From Pseudomonas kairouanensis (GTDB taxonomy: Bacteria > Pseudomonadota > Gammaproteobacteria > Pseudomonadales > Pseudomonadaceae), in assembly GCF_004682055.1 (NCBI RefSeq), contig NZ_QUZU01000055.1:1-36801 (forward strand): a DNA stretch of 36,801 nt, given 5' to 3'. Positions 8,372 to 16,956 of this stretch are shown here, one piece after another (within the stretch, counting starts at the first letter, position 1; the number at the start of each line of letters is the position of its first letter). Below the pieces are notes generated by a model. That model saw only the letters and a list, made by a program, of their open reading frames with translations, ran no database searches and was not told the DNA's origin. Both the position numbers and the translations under genes were made by a program.

Positions 8372-9676
8372 GTGAAACCGGTCAAAGTAGGCATCTGTGG
8401 GTTAGGGACCGTCGGTGGCGGCACCTTCAACGTACTTCAGCGTAATGCTGAAGAAATTTCCCGCCGCGCAGGCCGTGGGATTGAAGTGGCGCAGATTGCC
8501 ACGCGTTCGCCAAAGCCTCAGTTCCAAACGACCGGTATTGCGATTACCAACGATGTCTTCGCCGTTGCCACCAACCCTGAGATCGATATTGTCATCGAGC
8601 TGGTGGGCGGCTACACCGTGGCCCGTGAGCTGGTGCTCAAAGCCATCGAGAACGGCAAGCATGTGGTCACTGCCAACAAGGCGCTGATCGCCGTGCACGG
8701 CAACGAGATCTTCGCCAAGGCCCGCGAGAAGGGCGTGATCGTGGCATTCGAAGCCGCCGTGGCCGGTGGTATCCCGGTGATCAAGGCGATCCGTGAGGGC
8801 CTGTCTGCCAACCGCATCAACTGGGTGGCCGGTATCATCAACGGCACCGGCAACTTCATCCTCACCGAAATGCGCGAGAAGGGCCGTACCTTCGAAGACG
8901 TGCTGGCCGAAGCCCAGGCCCTGGGTTACGCCGAAGCCGACCCAACCTTCGACGTGGAAGGTATCGACGCCGCACATAAGCTCACCATTCTGGCGTCCAT
9001 CGCCTTTGGTATTCCGCTGCAGTTCGACAAGGCCTACACCGAAGGCATCACCAAGCTGACCACCGCCGATGTGAACTACGCCGAAGCCCTGGGCTACCGC
9101 ATCAAGCACCTGGGCGTGGCGCGCAGCACACCGGCCGGTATCGAGCTGCGTGTGCACCCGACGCTGATCCCGGCGGACCGCCTGATCGCCAACGTCAATG
9201 GTGTGATGAACGCCGTGATGGTCAACGGTGACGCCGCAGGTTCCACCCTGTTCTACGGCGCCGGTGCCGGCATGGAGCCGACCGCTTCGTCGGTGATTGC
9301 CGACCTGGTAGACGTGGTCCGCGCCATGACCAGCGACCCGGAAAACCGCGTGCCGCACTTGGCCTTCCAGCCGGACTCGCTGTCGGCCCATCCGATTTTG
9401 CCGATCGAAGCCTGCGAAAGCGCCTACTACCTGCGCATCCAGGCCCAGGATCACCCAGGCGTGTTGGCCCAGGTTGCCAGCATTCTGTCGGAGCGCGGTA
9501 TCAATATAGAGTCGATCATGCAGAAGGAAGTCGAGGAGCAAAACGGCCAGGTGCCGATGATCCTGCTGACCCATCGCGTGCTCGAACAGCACATCAACGA
9601 CGCCATCGCCGCCCTGGAAGCCCTGCAAGGCGTGGTCGGCCCGGTGGTGCGTATCCGCGTCGAACACTTGAACTAA
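8372..9676 (+). CDS. hom: Homoserine dehydrogenase
   Basis: 434 residues. N-terminal NAD(P)-binding Rossmann fold with GICGLGTVGGGTFNVL, a central catalytic/dimerisation domain, and a C-terminal ACT domain (about 350-430, YYLRIQAQDHPGVLAQVASILSE) for feedback control by threonine. It reduces aspartate-semialdehyde to homoserine in threonine/methionine synthesis. I chose the GTG at 8372 because GGGGAG (8359-8364) is correctly spaced from it and the N-terminus then matches the family; an ATG at 8357 would add five residues and overlap the ribosome site. It pairs with thrC 67 bases on. Confidence 0.97.
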   Translation: MKPVKVGICGLGTVGGGTFNVLQRNAEEISRRAGRGIEVAQIATRSPKPQFQTTGIAITNDVFAVATNPEIDIVIELVGGYTVARELVLKAIENGKHVVTANKALIAVHGNEIFAKAREKGVIVAFEAAVAGGIPVIKAIREGLSANRINWVAGIINGTGNFILTEMREKGRTFEDVLAEAQALGYAEADPTFDVEGIDAAHKLTILASIAFGIPLQFDKAYTEGITKLTTADVNYAEALGYRIKHLGVARSTPAGIELRVHPTLIPADRLIANVNGVMNAVMVNGDAAGSTLFYGAGAGMEPTASSVIADLVDVVRAMTSDPENRVPHLAFQPDSLSAHPILPIEACESAYYLRIQAQDHPGVLAQVASILSERGINIESIMQKEVEEQNGQVPMILLTHRVLEQHINDAIAALEALQGVVGPVVRIRVEHLN

Positions 9677-9688
9677 CCGATTTGTTCC

Positions 9689-9715
9689 AGAGGCCCCGTG
9701 TGTACGGCGGCCTCT
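9689..9715 (+). other. Hairpin in the hom-thrC gap
   Basis: AGAGGCC (9689-9695) pairs with GGCCTCT (9709-9715), with three more C/G pairs inside. No T run follows, so it is more likely an mRNA-stability or translation element than a terminator. Confidence 0.4.
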
Positions 9716-9743
9716 GTTCGAGAATGTTTTAGAGGAGCCAGTC

Positions 9744-11153
9744 ATGCGTTACATCAGCACCCGCGGCCAGGCACCGGCCCTGAATTTCGAAGACGTTTTG
9801 CTGGCAGGCCTTGCCACTGACGGCGGCCTGTACGTGCCGGAAAACCTGCCACGCTTCAGCCAGGAAGAAATCGCTTCGTGGGCTGGCCTGCCGTACCACG
9901 AACTGGCGTTCCGGGTAATGCGCCCGTTCGTCACCGGCAGCATTCCGGATGCGGATTTCAAGAAGATCCTGGAGGAGACCTACGGCGTCTTTTCCCACAG
10001 TGCTATCGCCCCATTGCGTCAACTGAACGGCAATGAATGGGTGTTGGAGCTGTTCCATGGCCCAACCCTGGCGTTCAAGGATTTCGCCCTGCAACTGTTG
10101 GGTCGCCTGCTCGACTACGTGCTGCAAAAGCGCGGCGAGCGCGTGGTGATCATCGGCGCCACCTCCGGTGATACCGGCTCGGCCGCCATCGAAGGCTGCA
10201 AGCACTGCGAAAACGTCGACATCTTCATCCTGCACCCGCACCAGCGCGTGTCGGAAGTTCAGCGTCGCCAGATGACCACCATTTTTGGTGAGAACATCCA
10301 CAACATCGCCATCGAAGGCAACTTCGATGACTGCCAGGAAATGGTCAAGAACAGCTTCGCCGACCAGAGCTTCCTGAAAGGCACGCGCCTGGTGGCGGTG
10401 AACTCGATCAACTGGGCGCGGATCATGGCCCAGATCGTCTACTACTTCCATGCGTCCCTGCAGTTGGGCGGCCCGGCACGTTCGGTGTCGTTCTCGGTGC
10501 CAACCGGTAACTTCGGCGACATCTTCGCCGGTTACCTGGCGCGCAACATGGGCCTGCCGATCAACCAGTTGATCGTCGCCACCAACCGCAATGACATCCT
10601 GCACCGCTTCATGAGCGGCAACCAGTACGTCAAGGAAACCCTGCACGCCACGCTGTCGCCGTCCATGGACATCATGGTGTCGTCGAACTTCGAACGCCTG
10701 CTGTTCGACATGCACGGTCGCAACGGCGCGGCGATTGCCGGCCTGATGGACACCTTCAAGAGCGGCGGCGGTTTCAGCGTGGATGAAGAGCGCTGGACCG
10801 AAACCCGCAAGTTGTTCGACTCCTTGGCCGTGGACGACGCGCAGACCTGCGAAACCATCGCCGAAGTCTACGCCCAGACCGGCGAGTTGCTGGACCCACA
10901 CACCGCCATCGGTGTGAAGGCCGCGCGCGAATGCCGTCGCAGCCTGGATATCCCGATGGTGATCCTGGGTACCGCCCACCCGGTTAAATTCCCGGAAGCG
11001 GTAGTGAAGGCGGGCATTGGCAAAGCGCTGGAGTTGCCGGTGCACTTGACCGACCTGTTCGAGCGTGAAGAACGTTGCACGGTGTTGGCCAATGACCTGA
11101 AGGCGGTGCAGGCGTTTGTGAGCCAGCATGGCAACCGGGGCAAGCCGTTGTAA
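9744..11153 (+). CDS. thrC: Threonine synthase
   Basis: 469 residues of the long, E. coli/yeast-type threonine synthase. The pyridoxal-phosphate lysine is Lys112 in LAFKDFALQL, followed by the phosphate-binding SGDTGSAA loop. It converts O-phosphohomoserine to threonine, the last step of the pathway. GAGGAG lies just before the ATG. It is last in the hom-thrC unit and followed by a strong terminator. Nothing odd in length or motifs. Confidence 0.97.
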   Translation: MRYISTRGQAPALNFEDVLLAGLATDGGLYVPENLPRFSQEEIASWAGLPYHELAFRVMRPFVTGSIPDADFKKILEETYGVFSHSAIAPLRQLNGNEWVLELFHGPTLAFKDFALQLLGRLLDYVLQKRGERVVIIGATSGDTGSAAIEGCKHCENVDIFILHPHQRVSEVQRRQMTTIFGENIHNIAIEGNFDDCQEMVKNSFADQSFLKGTRLVAVNSINWARIMAQIVYYFHASLQLGGPARSVSFSVPTGNFGDIFAGYLARNMGLPINQLIVATNRNDILHRFMSGNQYVKETLHATLSPSMDIMVSSNFERLLFDMHGRNGAAIAGLMDTFKSGGGFSVDEERWTETRKLFDSLAVDDAQTCETIAEVYAQTGELLDPHTAIGVKAARECRRSLDIPMVILGTAHPVKFPEAVVKAGIGKALELPVHLTDLFEREERCTVLANDLKAVQAFVSQHGNRGKPL

Positions 11154-11169
11154 GGCGAACCGCGTAGAC

Positions 11170-11212
11170 AAAAACGCCGCTTTCCCTTCCTTGGGTCAGC
11201 GGCGTTTTTTTT
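11170..11212 (+). terminator. Bidirectional rho-independent terminator after thrC
   Basis: AAAAACGCCGCT (11170-11181) pairs with AGCGGCGTTTTTTT. The T run on the plus strand ends hom-thrC, and the A run on the left arm gives a T run on the minus strand for the convergent small gene at 11237-11437. Confidence 0.9.
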
Positions 11213-11236
11213 GGCAGGCCCGGTATTCGCTAGCGT

Positions 11237-11437
11237 TTACGAGAGCAGCTTTTGTGCGATAGCCATTATGGTGCCGATCGCAGTGAACATGGCCACGACG
11301 ATCCCCATGGGATACCAGAAATTCTCACGAGTGATCTTGTGAGTCTCCGCAGTAAGTTTGCGTTGCTCAGCATAGATGCGTGATATGTCGGCGTGAATCT
11401 TCTCCAGGGCAGCTTGTTCTTTGTCGTGTTCCAGCAT
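11237..11437 (-). CDS. Small coiled-coil, single-pass membrane protein of unknown function
   Basis: 66 residues from the ATG at 11437. Residues 1-38 are charged with heptad-like spacing (EHDKEQAALEKIHADISRIY...), and residues 41-62 form one hydrophobic segment (WYPMGIVVAMFTAIGTIMAIA), giving a likely C-terminal anchor with the coiled coil on one side. I prefer 11437 because AAGGA is eight bases upstream; in-frame ATGs at 11446, 11488 and 11509 are possible (the last gives 90 residues) but lack a good ribosome site. I do not recognise a characterised family. Small proteins of this shape occur in both core and phage-derived regions; no phage gene is nearby. Confidence 0.6.
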   Translation of the reverse strand: MLEHDKEQAALEKIHADISRIYAEQRKLTAETHKITRENFWYPMGIVVAMFTAIGTIMAIAQKLLS

Positions 11438-11751
11438 CGTCTTCATCCTTCGCAATAAGGGCCTTTTGACATGCGCTTTTATCTGCATAGCAGCGTCACC
11501 AGCGCTCATCGAGTATAGGATTCACCTTCGGCCACAGCCGCCGGCAAACCCCAAAACAACCACCCATTGCGTAAGCATTCATGTGCGGCCGTTTTTTCCC
11601 TGTCATGTTGCAAGCGCATGCTGGAATCCGTCACTCCCTGACGGCCCCATAAAGACGATAAAGCGAACTTTCCTACGTCACGAACAGTCACTTAGGATAG
11701 ATGCAGCTCCCGTTGAACCGATTGTTTCCGAACTATTGAGTGGTGATCGAG

Positions 11752-12036
11752 ATGGAAAGTATCAGCCTATTGCTCGAAGAAGCACTGAGCCCTTATCAGG
11801 TTACGCTGACCGCCTCTGGTGCGCAGGACGAGTGCCTGGTGACCGTGAAGAATCCTGCTGGCGCTATTGTGGTCGAGCGTGAAGTCGACCGGGCGCAATT
11901 GATGGATAAGCGTGTGTTGGTGGATGTGGTGGACTGCCTGCTACGCGACATTAAAATCGCTGAAGGTCGCCTGGAGCCTTCGGTCATTGCGGCCCTGCGC
12001 AGCGCTGCCCAAACCCGCAACGCCGCCGCTGCATGA
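11752..12036 (+). CDS. DUF3509-type small protein
   Basis: 94 residues from the ATG at 11752, with an alpha/beta composition (YQVTLTASGAQDECLVTVKNPAGAIVVEREVD...) typical of the DUF3509 proteins found mainly in Pseudomonas. No signal peptide or membrane segment. The function of the family is unknown to me. An in-frame GTG at 11740 would add four residues; the ribosome site is weak for either. It stands alone, with over 230 bases before it and its own terminator after it, so it is probably transcribed singly. Confidence 0.75.
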   Translation: MESISLLLEEALSPYQVTLTASGAQDECLVTVKNPAGAIVVEREVDRAQLMDKRVLVDVVDCLLRDIKIAEGRLEPSVIAALRSAAQTRNAAAA

Positions 12037-12159
12037 AGAATTGTTTATAGATGGAAACTTCCTACAACGTGGCCGGTCAGATTTCATAGCAGCAAGAGCA
12101 AACATTGTGCTCCGGTGTTTGTGCCTTGCTGTACGGGTCTTTATTGATAGGCCACGTTT

Positions 12160-12198
12160 AACCCCGAAGTGTCTCCCCACGCTTCGGGGTTTCTTTTT
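12160..12198 (+). terminator. Rho-independent terminator after the DUF3509 gene
   Basis: ACCCCGAAG (12161-12169) pairs with CTTCGGGGT (12182-12190), followed by a T-rich tract. It lies about 120 bases after the DUF3509 stop and directly before the end of the convergent gene, so it may serve the plus strand only. Confidence 0.8.
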
Positions 12199-12210
12199 GC
12201 CTGCGATTCG

Positions 12211-13095
12211 TCACGGTTGCGGCGAGTCCTGGAAAAAGCTCGGGTTGTCCTGCAAGTAATGTTCTCGCATCACCGGGTCCAGCCACGAGGCGTAGGACTG
12301 CTGTACCTGTTCCAGCGGAATTTCGCGCAGTACCTGGTCGATACGTTCGATGGCCTGGCGCCCCTGGGCGGTGTCCGAGCAGCCAATGTGTGTGCGCTGG
12401 TAAGGGGCTGAGCCCTTGATGGGGTAGAAGCTCAAGTCGTCTGCGGCGATGCCCTGTTGCATCGCGTGATAGCGAATCTCCGGCCAATAGCCCAATACCG
12501 CCTCCAGCCGCCCCAGGCGTTGCATCTGCAACAGGCTACCCAAGGCGTCGTTGCCGTAGTGAAGCGCCAGTTTATGGGCGTCGGCCTGTTTGAGCTGTTC
12601 ATCGATGATGGGGCCGTAGCTGCGTTCGGCGATGGCGCCCACGCGTGCCTTATGGGCATCAACAAAGGCCTGGAGGTCGAATCGACCTTCCGAGATATAG
12701 GGCGCCATGGCATCCTGCTGGTTGCGGCGCAACGTCACCCCGTTGCTGGCGACCACAAACGCCTGGCTGGAAAACACCACGTACTTCGCGCGGTCCCGGG
12801 TCCACAGCAGTGAGGGATCACAGGTAAATGAAGGCTCGCGCAGCATCTGTGTGCCCCGCGCGCGGTTGACGTGCAGCACCTGATGCCGATATTCCGGCAG
12901 GTGCTCGATCAGTATCGGCAGCAACTGGTCCAGGGCGCCCTGGCCCTTGCGCGGCCCTTCGAAGATGGTCAGCGGCGGCAGGTCGCGCAGCAACCAGATC
13001 AGCGTGTCCTCGGCGTGCGCAGTCGTAGGCCCGCCGGCGAGTAATCCGGCGGTGAGGCACAGCTGCATGAACCAGCGTTTGCACCGGAGGGTCAT
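12211..13095 (-). CDS. Periplasmic solute-binding-like protein (SBP_bac_3-like)
   Basis: 294 residues with a signal peptide (1-28, cut after THAHA-type AHA) and a mature part beginning EDTLIWLLRDLPPLTIF, the opening of proteins related to amino-acid solute-binding proteins. There is no ABC permease or ATPase nearby, and this branch of uncharacterised Pseudomonas proteins is generally found without transporter genes, so it may bind a ligand for signalling or another purpose. Its ATG overlaps the CaiB/BaiF stop by one base (TGATG), so it is translationally coupled to that gene. The ligand is unknown. Confidence 0.7.
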   Translation of the reverse strand: MTLRCKRWFMQLCLTAGLLAGGPTTAHAEDTLIWLLRDLPPLTIFEGPRKGQGALDQLLPILIEHLPEYRHQVLHVNRARGTQMLREPSFTCDPSLLWTRDRAKYVVFSSQAFVVASNGVTLRRNQQDAMAPYISEGRFDLQAFVDAHKARVGAIAERSYGPIIDEQLKQADAHKLALHYGNDALGSLLQMQRLGRLEAVLGYWPEIRYHAMQQGIAADDLSFYPIKGSAPYQRTHIGCSDTAQGRQAIERIDQVLREIPLEQVQQSYASWLDPVMREHYLQDNPSFFQDSPQP

Positions 13096-14294
13096 CAGAT
13101 CGCGCCTTCCTCACGCAAGCGGACAATGGCGGCGGCGTCATAACCCAGGCCATTGAGCACCACGCTGTTGTGCTCACCCAGCTGCGGGCCCACCCACTCG
13201 CAACTGCCCGGTGTTTCGGACAGCTTGGGCACGATGCCCGGCATCTTGAAGTCCTTGCCACCGGGAAGCTTGGCCTTGAGGAACATCTCCCTGGCCAGAA
13301 ATTGCGGGTCACCCAGCATGTCCTCGGCACTGTAGATGCGGCTGGCGGGCACCTCGGCCTTGTTCAACGCGTCGACTACTTGATCCAGCGGCAGCGAGTT
13401 AACCCAGCGGTCAATCACCCCATACAGCTCGTCACGACGGCTATCGCGCCCGTCATTGCTGGCAAGCTGCGGATCGTTGGCCAGGTCTTCACGGCCGATG
13501 GCTGCCATGAAGCGCTTGAAGATTGCATCACCGTTGGCGCCAATCTGCACATGCTTGCCGTCAAGGCTGGTGTGAATCGAGGAGGGCGTGATGCCGGGCA
13601 TAATGTTGCCGGTGCGCTCGCGTATAAACCCGAACACGTCGAACTCCGGGATCATGCTTTCCATCATGGCGAAGATGGCTTCGTAGAGCGCGACGTCCAC
13701 CACCTGGCCGAGGCCGCCGTTGACCTCGCGGTGACGCAGCGCCATCAGCGCGCCGATTACCGCCCACAAGGCTGCAATAGAGTCGCCGATGGAAATTCCC
13801 GTGCGTACCGGTGGGCGATCCTCGAAGCCGGTGATATAGCGCAAGCCGCCCATGGACTCGCCCACCGCGCCAAACCCCGGCTGATCCTTCATCGGCCCGG
13901 TCTGGCCAAAGCCCGAGAGGCGCACCATCACCAGCTTGGGGTTGAGCGCGTGCAGGGTTTCCCAGCTCAGGCCAAGTTTTTCCAGCACGCCGGGGCGGAA
14001 GTTTTCGATCAGGATGTCGGCGTCTGCCAGCAACTGTTTGAGGATCGCCAGGCCATCCGGGTGCTTGAGGTTCAGCGTCAGCGACTGTTTATTGCGTGCC
14101 TGCACGAACCACCACAGCGAGGTGCCCTCATAGAGCTTGCGCCATTTGCGCAGCGGGTCGCCGCCGTCTGGGGATTCGACCTTGATCACCTCGGCACCGA
14201 ATTCGGCGCAGATCCGTGAGGCGAACGGGCCGGCGATCAGGGTGCCGAGTTCGATGACTTTCAGGCCGGCGAGGGGTTTGGCATTAAACGACAT
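13095..14294 (-). CDS. CaiB/BaiF family CoA-transferase (class III)
   Basis: 399 residues, the usual length. N-terminal motif LAGLKVIELGTLIAGPFASRICAEFGAEVIKVE, then LTLNLKHPDG and the LSGFGQTGP segment. The catalytic aspartate that forms the acyl anhydride is Asp171 in GISIGDSIAALWAV. Class III transferases move CoA between organic acids, for example formate/oxalate, carnitine or succinate derivatives; the acids used here cannot be read from sequence. It is the first gene of a two-gene unit with the periplasmic protein, divergent from yaeQ across 138 bases. Confidence 0.9.
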   Translation of the reverse strand: MSFNAKPLAGLKVIELGTLIAGPFASRICAEFGAEVIKVESPDGGDPLRKWRKLYEGTSLWWFVQARNKQSLTLNLKHPDGLAILKQLLADADILIENFRPGVLEKLGLSWETLHALNPKLVMVRLSGFGQTGPMKDQPGFGAVGESMGGLRYITGFEDRPPVRTGISIGDSIAALWAVIGALMALRHREVNGGLGQVVDVALYEAIFAMMESMIPEFDVFGFIRERTGNIMPGITPSSIHTSLDGKHVQIGANGDAIFKRFMAAIGREDLANDPQLASNDGRDSRRDELYGVIDRWVNSLPLDQVVDALNKAEVPASRIYSAEDMLGDPQFLAREMFLKAKLPGGKDFKMPGIVPKLSETPGSCEWVGPQLGEHNSVVLNGLGYDAAAIVRLREEGAI

Positions 14295-14432
14295 GAGGAT
14301 CCTTGTCTGCGCGGGGCGGTGGCGTTAAGCCTTTTAACATAGGCGGGCGGTCATGGATAAGGATCATGATTCGTTGAATGGCCTCGCCATCGGTTAGACT
14401 GGCCGCCTTTCCCTGTCTCTAGAAGTCCGTTC

Positions 14433-14975
14433 ATGGCCCAGCCGTCCACGACCTACAAATTCGAACTCAACCTCACCGACCTTGATCGCTCGGTGTACGA
14501 GAGCGTCAAACAGACCATCGCCCGCCATCCTTCGGAAACCGAAGAACGCATGACCGTGCGCCTGCTGGCCTACGCCCTTTGGTACAACGAGCAGCTGGCA
14601 TTCGGCCGTGGCCTGTCAGATGTAGATGAGCCAGCATTGTGGGAAAAGAGCCTGGATGACCGGGTGCTGCACTGGATCGAAGTCGGCCAGCCCGATGCCG
14701 ACCGCCTGACCTGGTGCTCGCGCCGCACCGAACGCACCAGCCTGCTGGCCTACGGCAGCCTGCGGGTGTGGGAAGGCAAGGTGGTGCCGGTGGCCAATAA
14801 CCTGAAAAACGTACACATCGCCGCCGTGCCTCAGGAAGTCTTGGAGACCCTGGCCAAGGACATGCCCCGCGTGATCAAGTGGGATGTGATGATCAGCGAA
14901 GGCACGATCTTCGTCACCGACGATCGCGGCCAGCACGAAGTGCAGCTGCAATGGCTGGTTGGCGAGCGCGGTTGA
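14433..14975 (+). CDS. yaeQ: YaeQ family protein
   Basis: 180 residues, the standard length, beginning MAQPSTTYKFELNLTDLDRSVYE and including the WIEVGQPDADRLTWCSRRTE segment diagnostic of the family. YaeQ has a PD-(D/E)XK nuclease-like fold, but its cellular role is not settled; an old link to RfaH suppression is weak. It is divergent from the CoA-transferase and followed by a REPIN, then recJ. Confidence 0.92.
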   Translation: MAQPSTTYKFELNLTDLDRSVYESVKQTIARHPSETEERMTVRLLAYALWYNEQLAFGRGLSDVDEPALWEKSLDDRVLHWIEVGQPDADRLTWCSRRTERTSLLAYGSLRVWEGKVVPVANNLKNVHIAAVPQEVLETLAKDMPRVIKWDVMISEGTIFVTDDRGQHEVQLQWLVGERG

Positions 14976-14978
14976 CTC

Positions 14979-15080
14979 CTGTAGGAGCGAGCTTGCTCGC
15001 GAAAAACCTGAGGGCGCCGCGTTAAGCCAGGCCACCCGTGTCATCGTTAACGATATTCGCGAGCAAGCTCGCTCCTACAG
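14979..15080 (+). repeat. REPIN, GTAGGAGCGAGC type
   Basis: Two inverted copies of a ~24-base REP (CTGTAGGAGCGAGCTTGCTCGCG and its complement) flank a spacer of about 55 bases. The total is 102 bases. It fills nearly the whole yaeQ-recJ gap and belongs to the same family as those at 21327 and 25808. Confidence 0.93.
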
Positions 15081-15109
15081 TTGTATTGAAGAGAATTCAC
15101 CTGCGTCCC

Positions 15110-16819
15110 ATGCGTATCGATCCCCGCCCATTGCCCGCCGTCCTGCCATTTCTTGGTGATTTGCCACCGCTGTTGACTCGTCTTTACGCCGCCCGCGGCG
15201 TGCAGTCGGAGGCCGAGCTGGATAAAGGCCTGGCGCGGTTGATTCCCTATCAACAGCTCAAGGGTATCGATGCGGCCGTGGACCTGCTGGTGACGGCCCT
15301 GGAGCAGCGCCAACGTATCCTGATCGTCGGTGACTTCGACGCCGATGGCGCCACCGCCAGCACGGTGGGCACCCTGGGCCTGCGTTTGCTGGGGGCGGCT
15401 CATGTCGATTACCTGGTGCCCAACCGTTTTGAATACGGCTACGGCCTGACCCCGGAAATCGTCGCCGTGGCCCTGCAGCGCGAGCCGCAGTTGCTGATCA
15501 CCGTGGACAACGGTATCTCCAGCGTCGAAGGCGTGGCAGCGGCGAAGGCGGCGGGGTTGCAGGTATTGGTTACCGACCACCACTTGCCGGGCGATGAACT
15601 GCCGGCGGCGGACGCCATCGTCAACCCGAACCAGCCAGGTTGCGAGTTCCCCAGCAAGGCCCTGGCTGGTGTGGGCGTGATCTTCTACGTGCTCATGGCC
15701 CTGCGTGCGCGCCTGCGCAGCCTGGGCTGGTACGAGAACAAACCCCAGCCGAATATCGGCGAACTGCTCGACCTGGTGGCCCTGGGCAGCGTGGCTGACG
15801 TGGTGCCCCTGGACGCCAACAACCGCATCCTCGTGCACCAAGGCCTGGAGCGCATTCGCGCCGGTCGTGCGCGGCCGGGGATCAAGGCGATCCTTGAAGT
15901 GGCCAAGCGCGACGCGGCGCGGATTACCTCCACCGACCTGGGCTTTATCCTCGGGCCGCGCCTGAACGCGGCCGGGCGCCTGGATGATATGAGCCTGGGC
16001 ATCGAATGCCTGCTCACCACCGACTTCGTCGCCGCACGGGATATGGCCGCGCAATTGGACGGCATGAACCAGGACCGCAAATCCATCGAGCAAGGCATGC
16101 AGCGTGAGGCCCTGGCCCAGCTCAAGGACTTGCCGGTGGAGTCGATGCCCTATGGGTTGTGCCTGTTCGACCCGGAGTGGCACCAAGGCGTGATCGGCAT
16201 CCTGGCCTCGCGTATGAAAGAGCGCTACTTCCGCCCGACCATCGCCTTCGCCGACGCCGGCGATGGCTTGCTCAAGGGCTCAGGGCGCTCTGTGCAGGGC
16301 TTTCATATCCGTGATGCCCTGGCCGTGGTGGCGAGCCAGCATCCCAACCTGATCGCCAAGTACGGCGGCCACGCCATGGCGGCGGGTCTGACATTGCCGG
16401 AAGAAAACTTCCCACTGTTCGCCGAAGCGTTTGACGCCGAAGTCCGTCGGCAACTGCGTGAAGAAGACCTGACTGGCCGGTTGCTGTCCGATGGCACGCT
16501 GGCGGTGGAAGAGTTTCACCTGGAACTGGCCCGCGCGTTACGCCACGCCGGCCCTTGGGGTCAGCACTTTCCCGAGCCGTTGTTTCACGGGGTGTTTCAA
16601 CTGGTGGAACAGCGCGTGGTAGGGGAGCGGCACCTGAAGGTGGTGCTCAAGACCGAATGCGGGTCGGTGAAGCTCGATGGCATTGCGTTTGGTGTAGACC
16701 GTGAGGTGTGGCCGAACCCGACGGTGAAGTGGGTGGAGTTGGCCTACAAGCTGGATGTGAACGAGTTTCGCGGCAATGAGACGGTGCAACTGATGATTGC
16801 CCATATCGAACCGCGCTGA
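15110..16819 (+). CDS. recJ: Single-strand-specific 5'-3' exonuclease RecJ
   Basis: 569 residues. DHH phosphoesterase core with motif I GDFDADGATAS (Asp75, Asp77, Asp79), the TVDNGIS motif, DHH at 156-158, and a DHHA1 domain with GGHAMAAG, followed by the RecJ OB domain. RecJ degrades single-stranded DNA 5' to 3' in recombination (RecF pathway), mismatch and base-excision repair. I chose the ATG at 15110, which gives the family start MRIDPRPLPAVLPFL; an in-frame upstream start at 15038 would translate part of the REPIN. No strong ribosome site is visible. Confidence 0.95.
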   Translation: MRIDPRPLPAVLPFLGDLPPLLTRLYAARGVQSEAELDKGLARLIPYQQLKGIDAAVDLLVTALEQRQRILIVGDFDADGATASTVGTLGLRLLGAAHVDYLVPNRFEYGYGLTPEIVAVALQREPQLLITVDNGISSVEGVAAAKAAGLQVLVTDHHLPGDELPAADAIVNPNQPGCEFPSKALAGVGVIFYVLMALRARLRSLGWYENKPQPNIGELLDLVALGSVADVVPLDANNRILVHQGLERIRAGRARPGIKAILEVAKRDAARITSTDLGFILGPRLNAAGRLDDMSLGIECLLTTDFVAARDMAAQLDGMNQDRKSIEQGMQREALAQLKDLPVESMPYGLCLFDPEWHQGVIGILASRMKERYFRPTIAFADAGDGLLKGSGRSVQGFHIRDALAVVASQHPNLIAKYGGHAMAAGLTLPEENFPLFAEAFDAEVRRQLREEDLTGRLLSDGTLAVEEFHLELARALRHAGPWGQHFPEPLFHGVFQLVEQRVVGERHLKVVLKTECGSVKLDGIAFGVDREVWPNPTVKWVELAYKLDVNEFRGNETVQLMIAHIEPR

Positions 16820-16842
16820 ATATTACCAACACCGCAAAACCA

Positions 16843-16933
16843 ATGTGGGAGGGGGCTTGCCCCCGATAGCAGAGTGTCAGTCACTGAAGCTTTGACTGAG
16901 CCACCGCTATCGGGGGCAAGCCCCCTCCCACAT
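16843..16933 (+). repeat. REPIN, ATGTGGGAGGGGGC type
   Basis: Two inverted copies of ATGTGGGAGGGGGCTTGCC... enclose a spacer, 91 bases in all. It lies at the junction of the convergent recJ and VirJ-type genes, with a T run after the right arm, and could terminate or stabilise both transcripts. Same family and length as the element at 22921. Confidence 0.93.
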
Positions 16934-16956
16934 TTTTTCTTGCGTACAGGCTGGGA

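Noticed and set aside
9729..11171. A 480-residue open frame opposite thrC
   Set aside because: Antisense over the whole of thrC with no motif or ribosome site.
11521..11751. A promoter before the DUF3509 gene
   Set aside because: Only weak TTGAAC/TATTGA-like hexamers with 15-base spacing are seen, too near the start codon to be credible.
15038..15109. A 24-residue N-terminal extension of RecJ
   Set aside because: It would be translated from the REPIN arm and is not like the family start.
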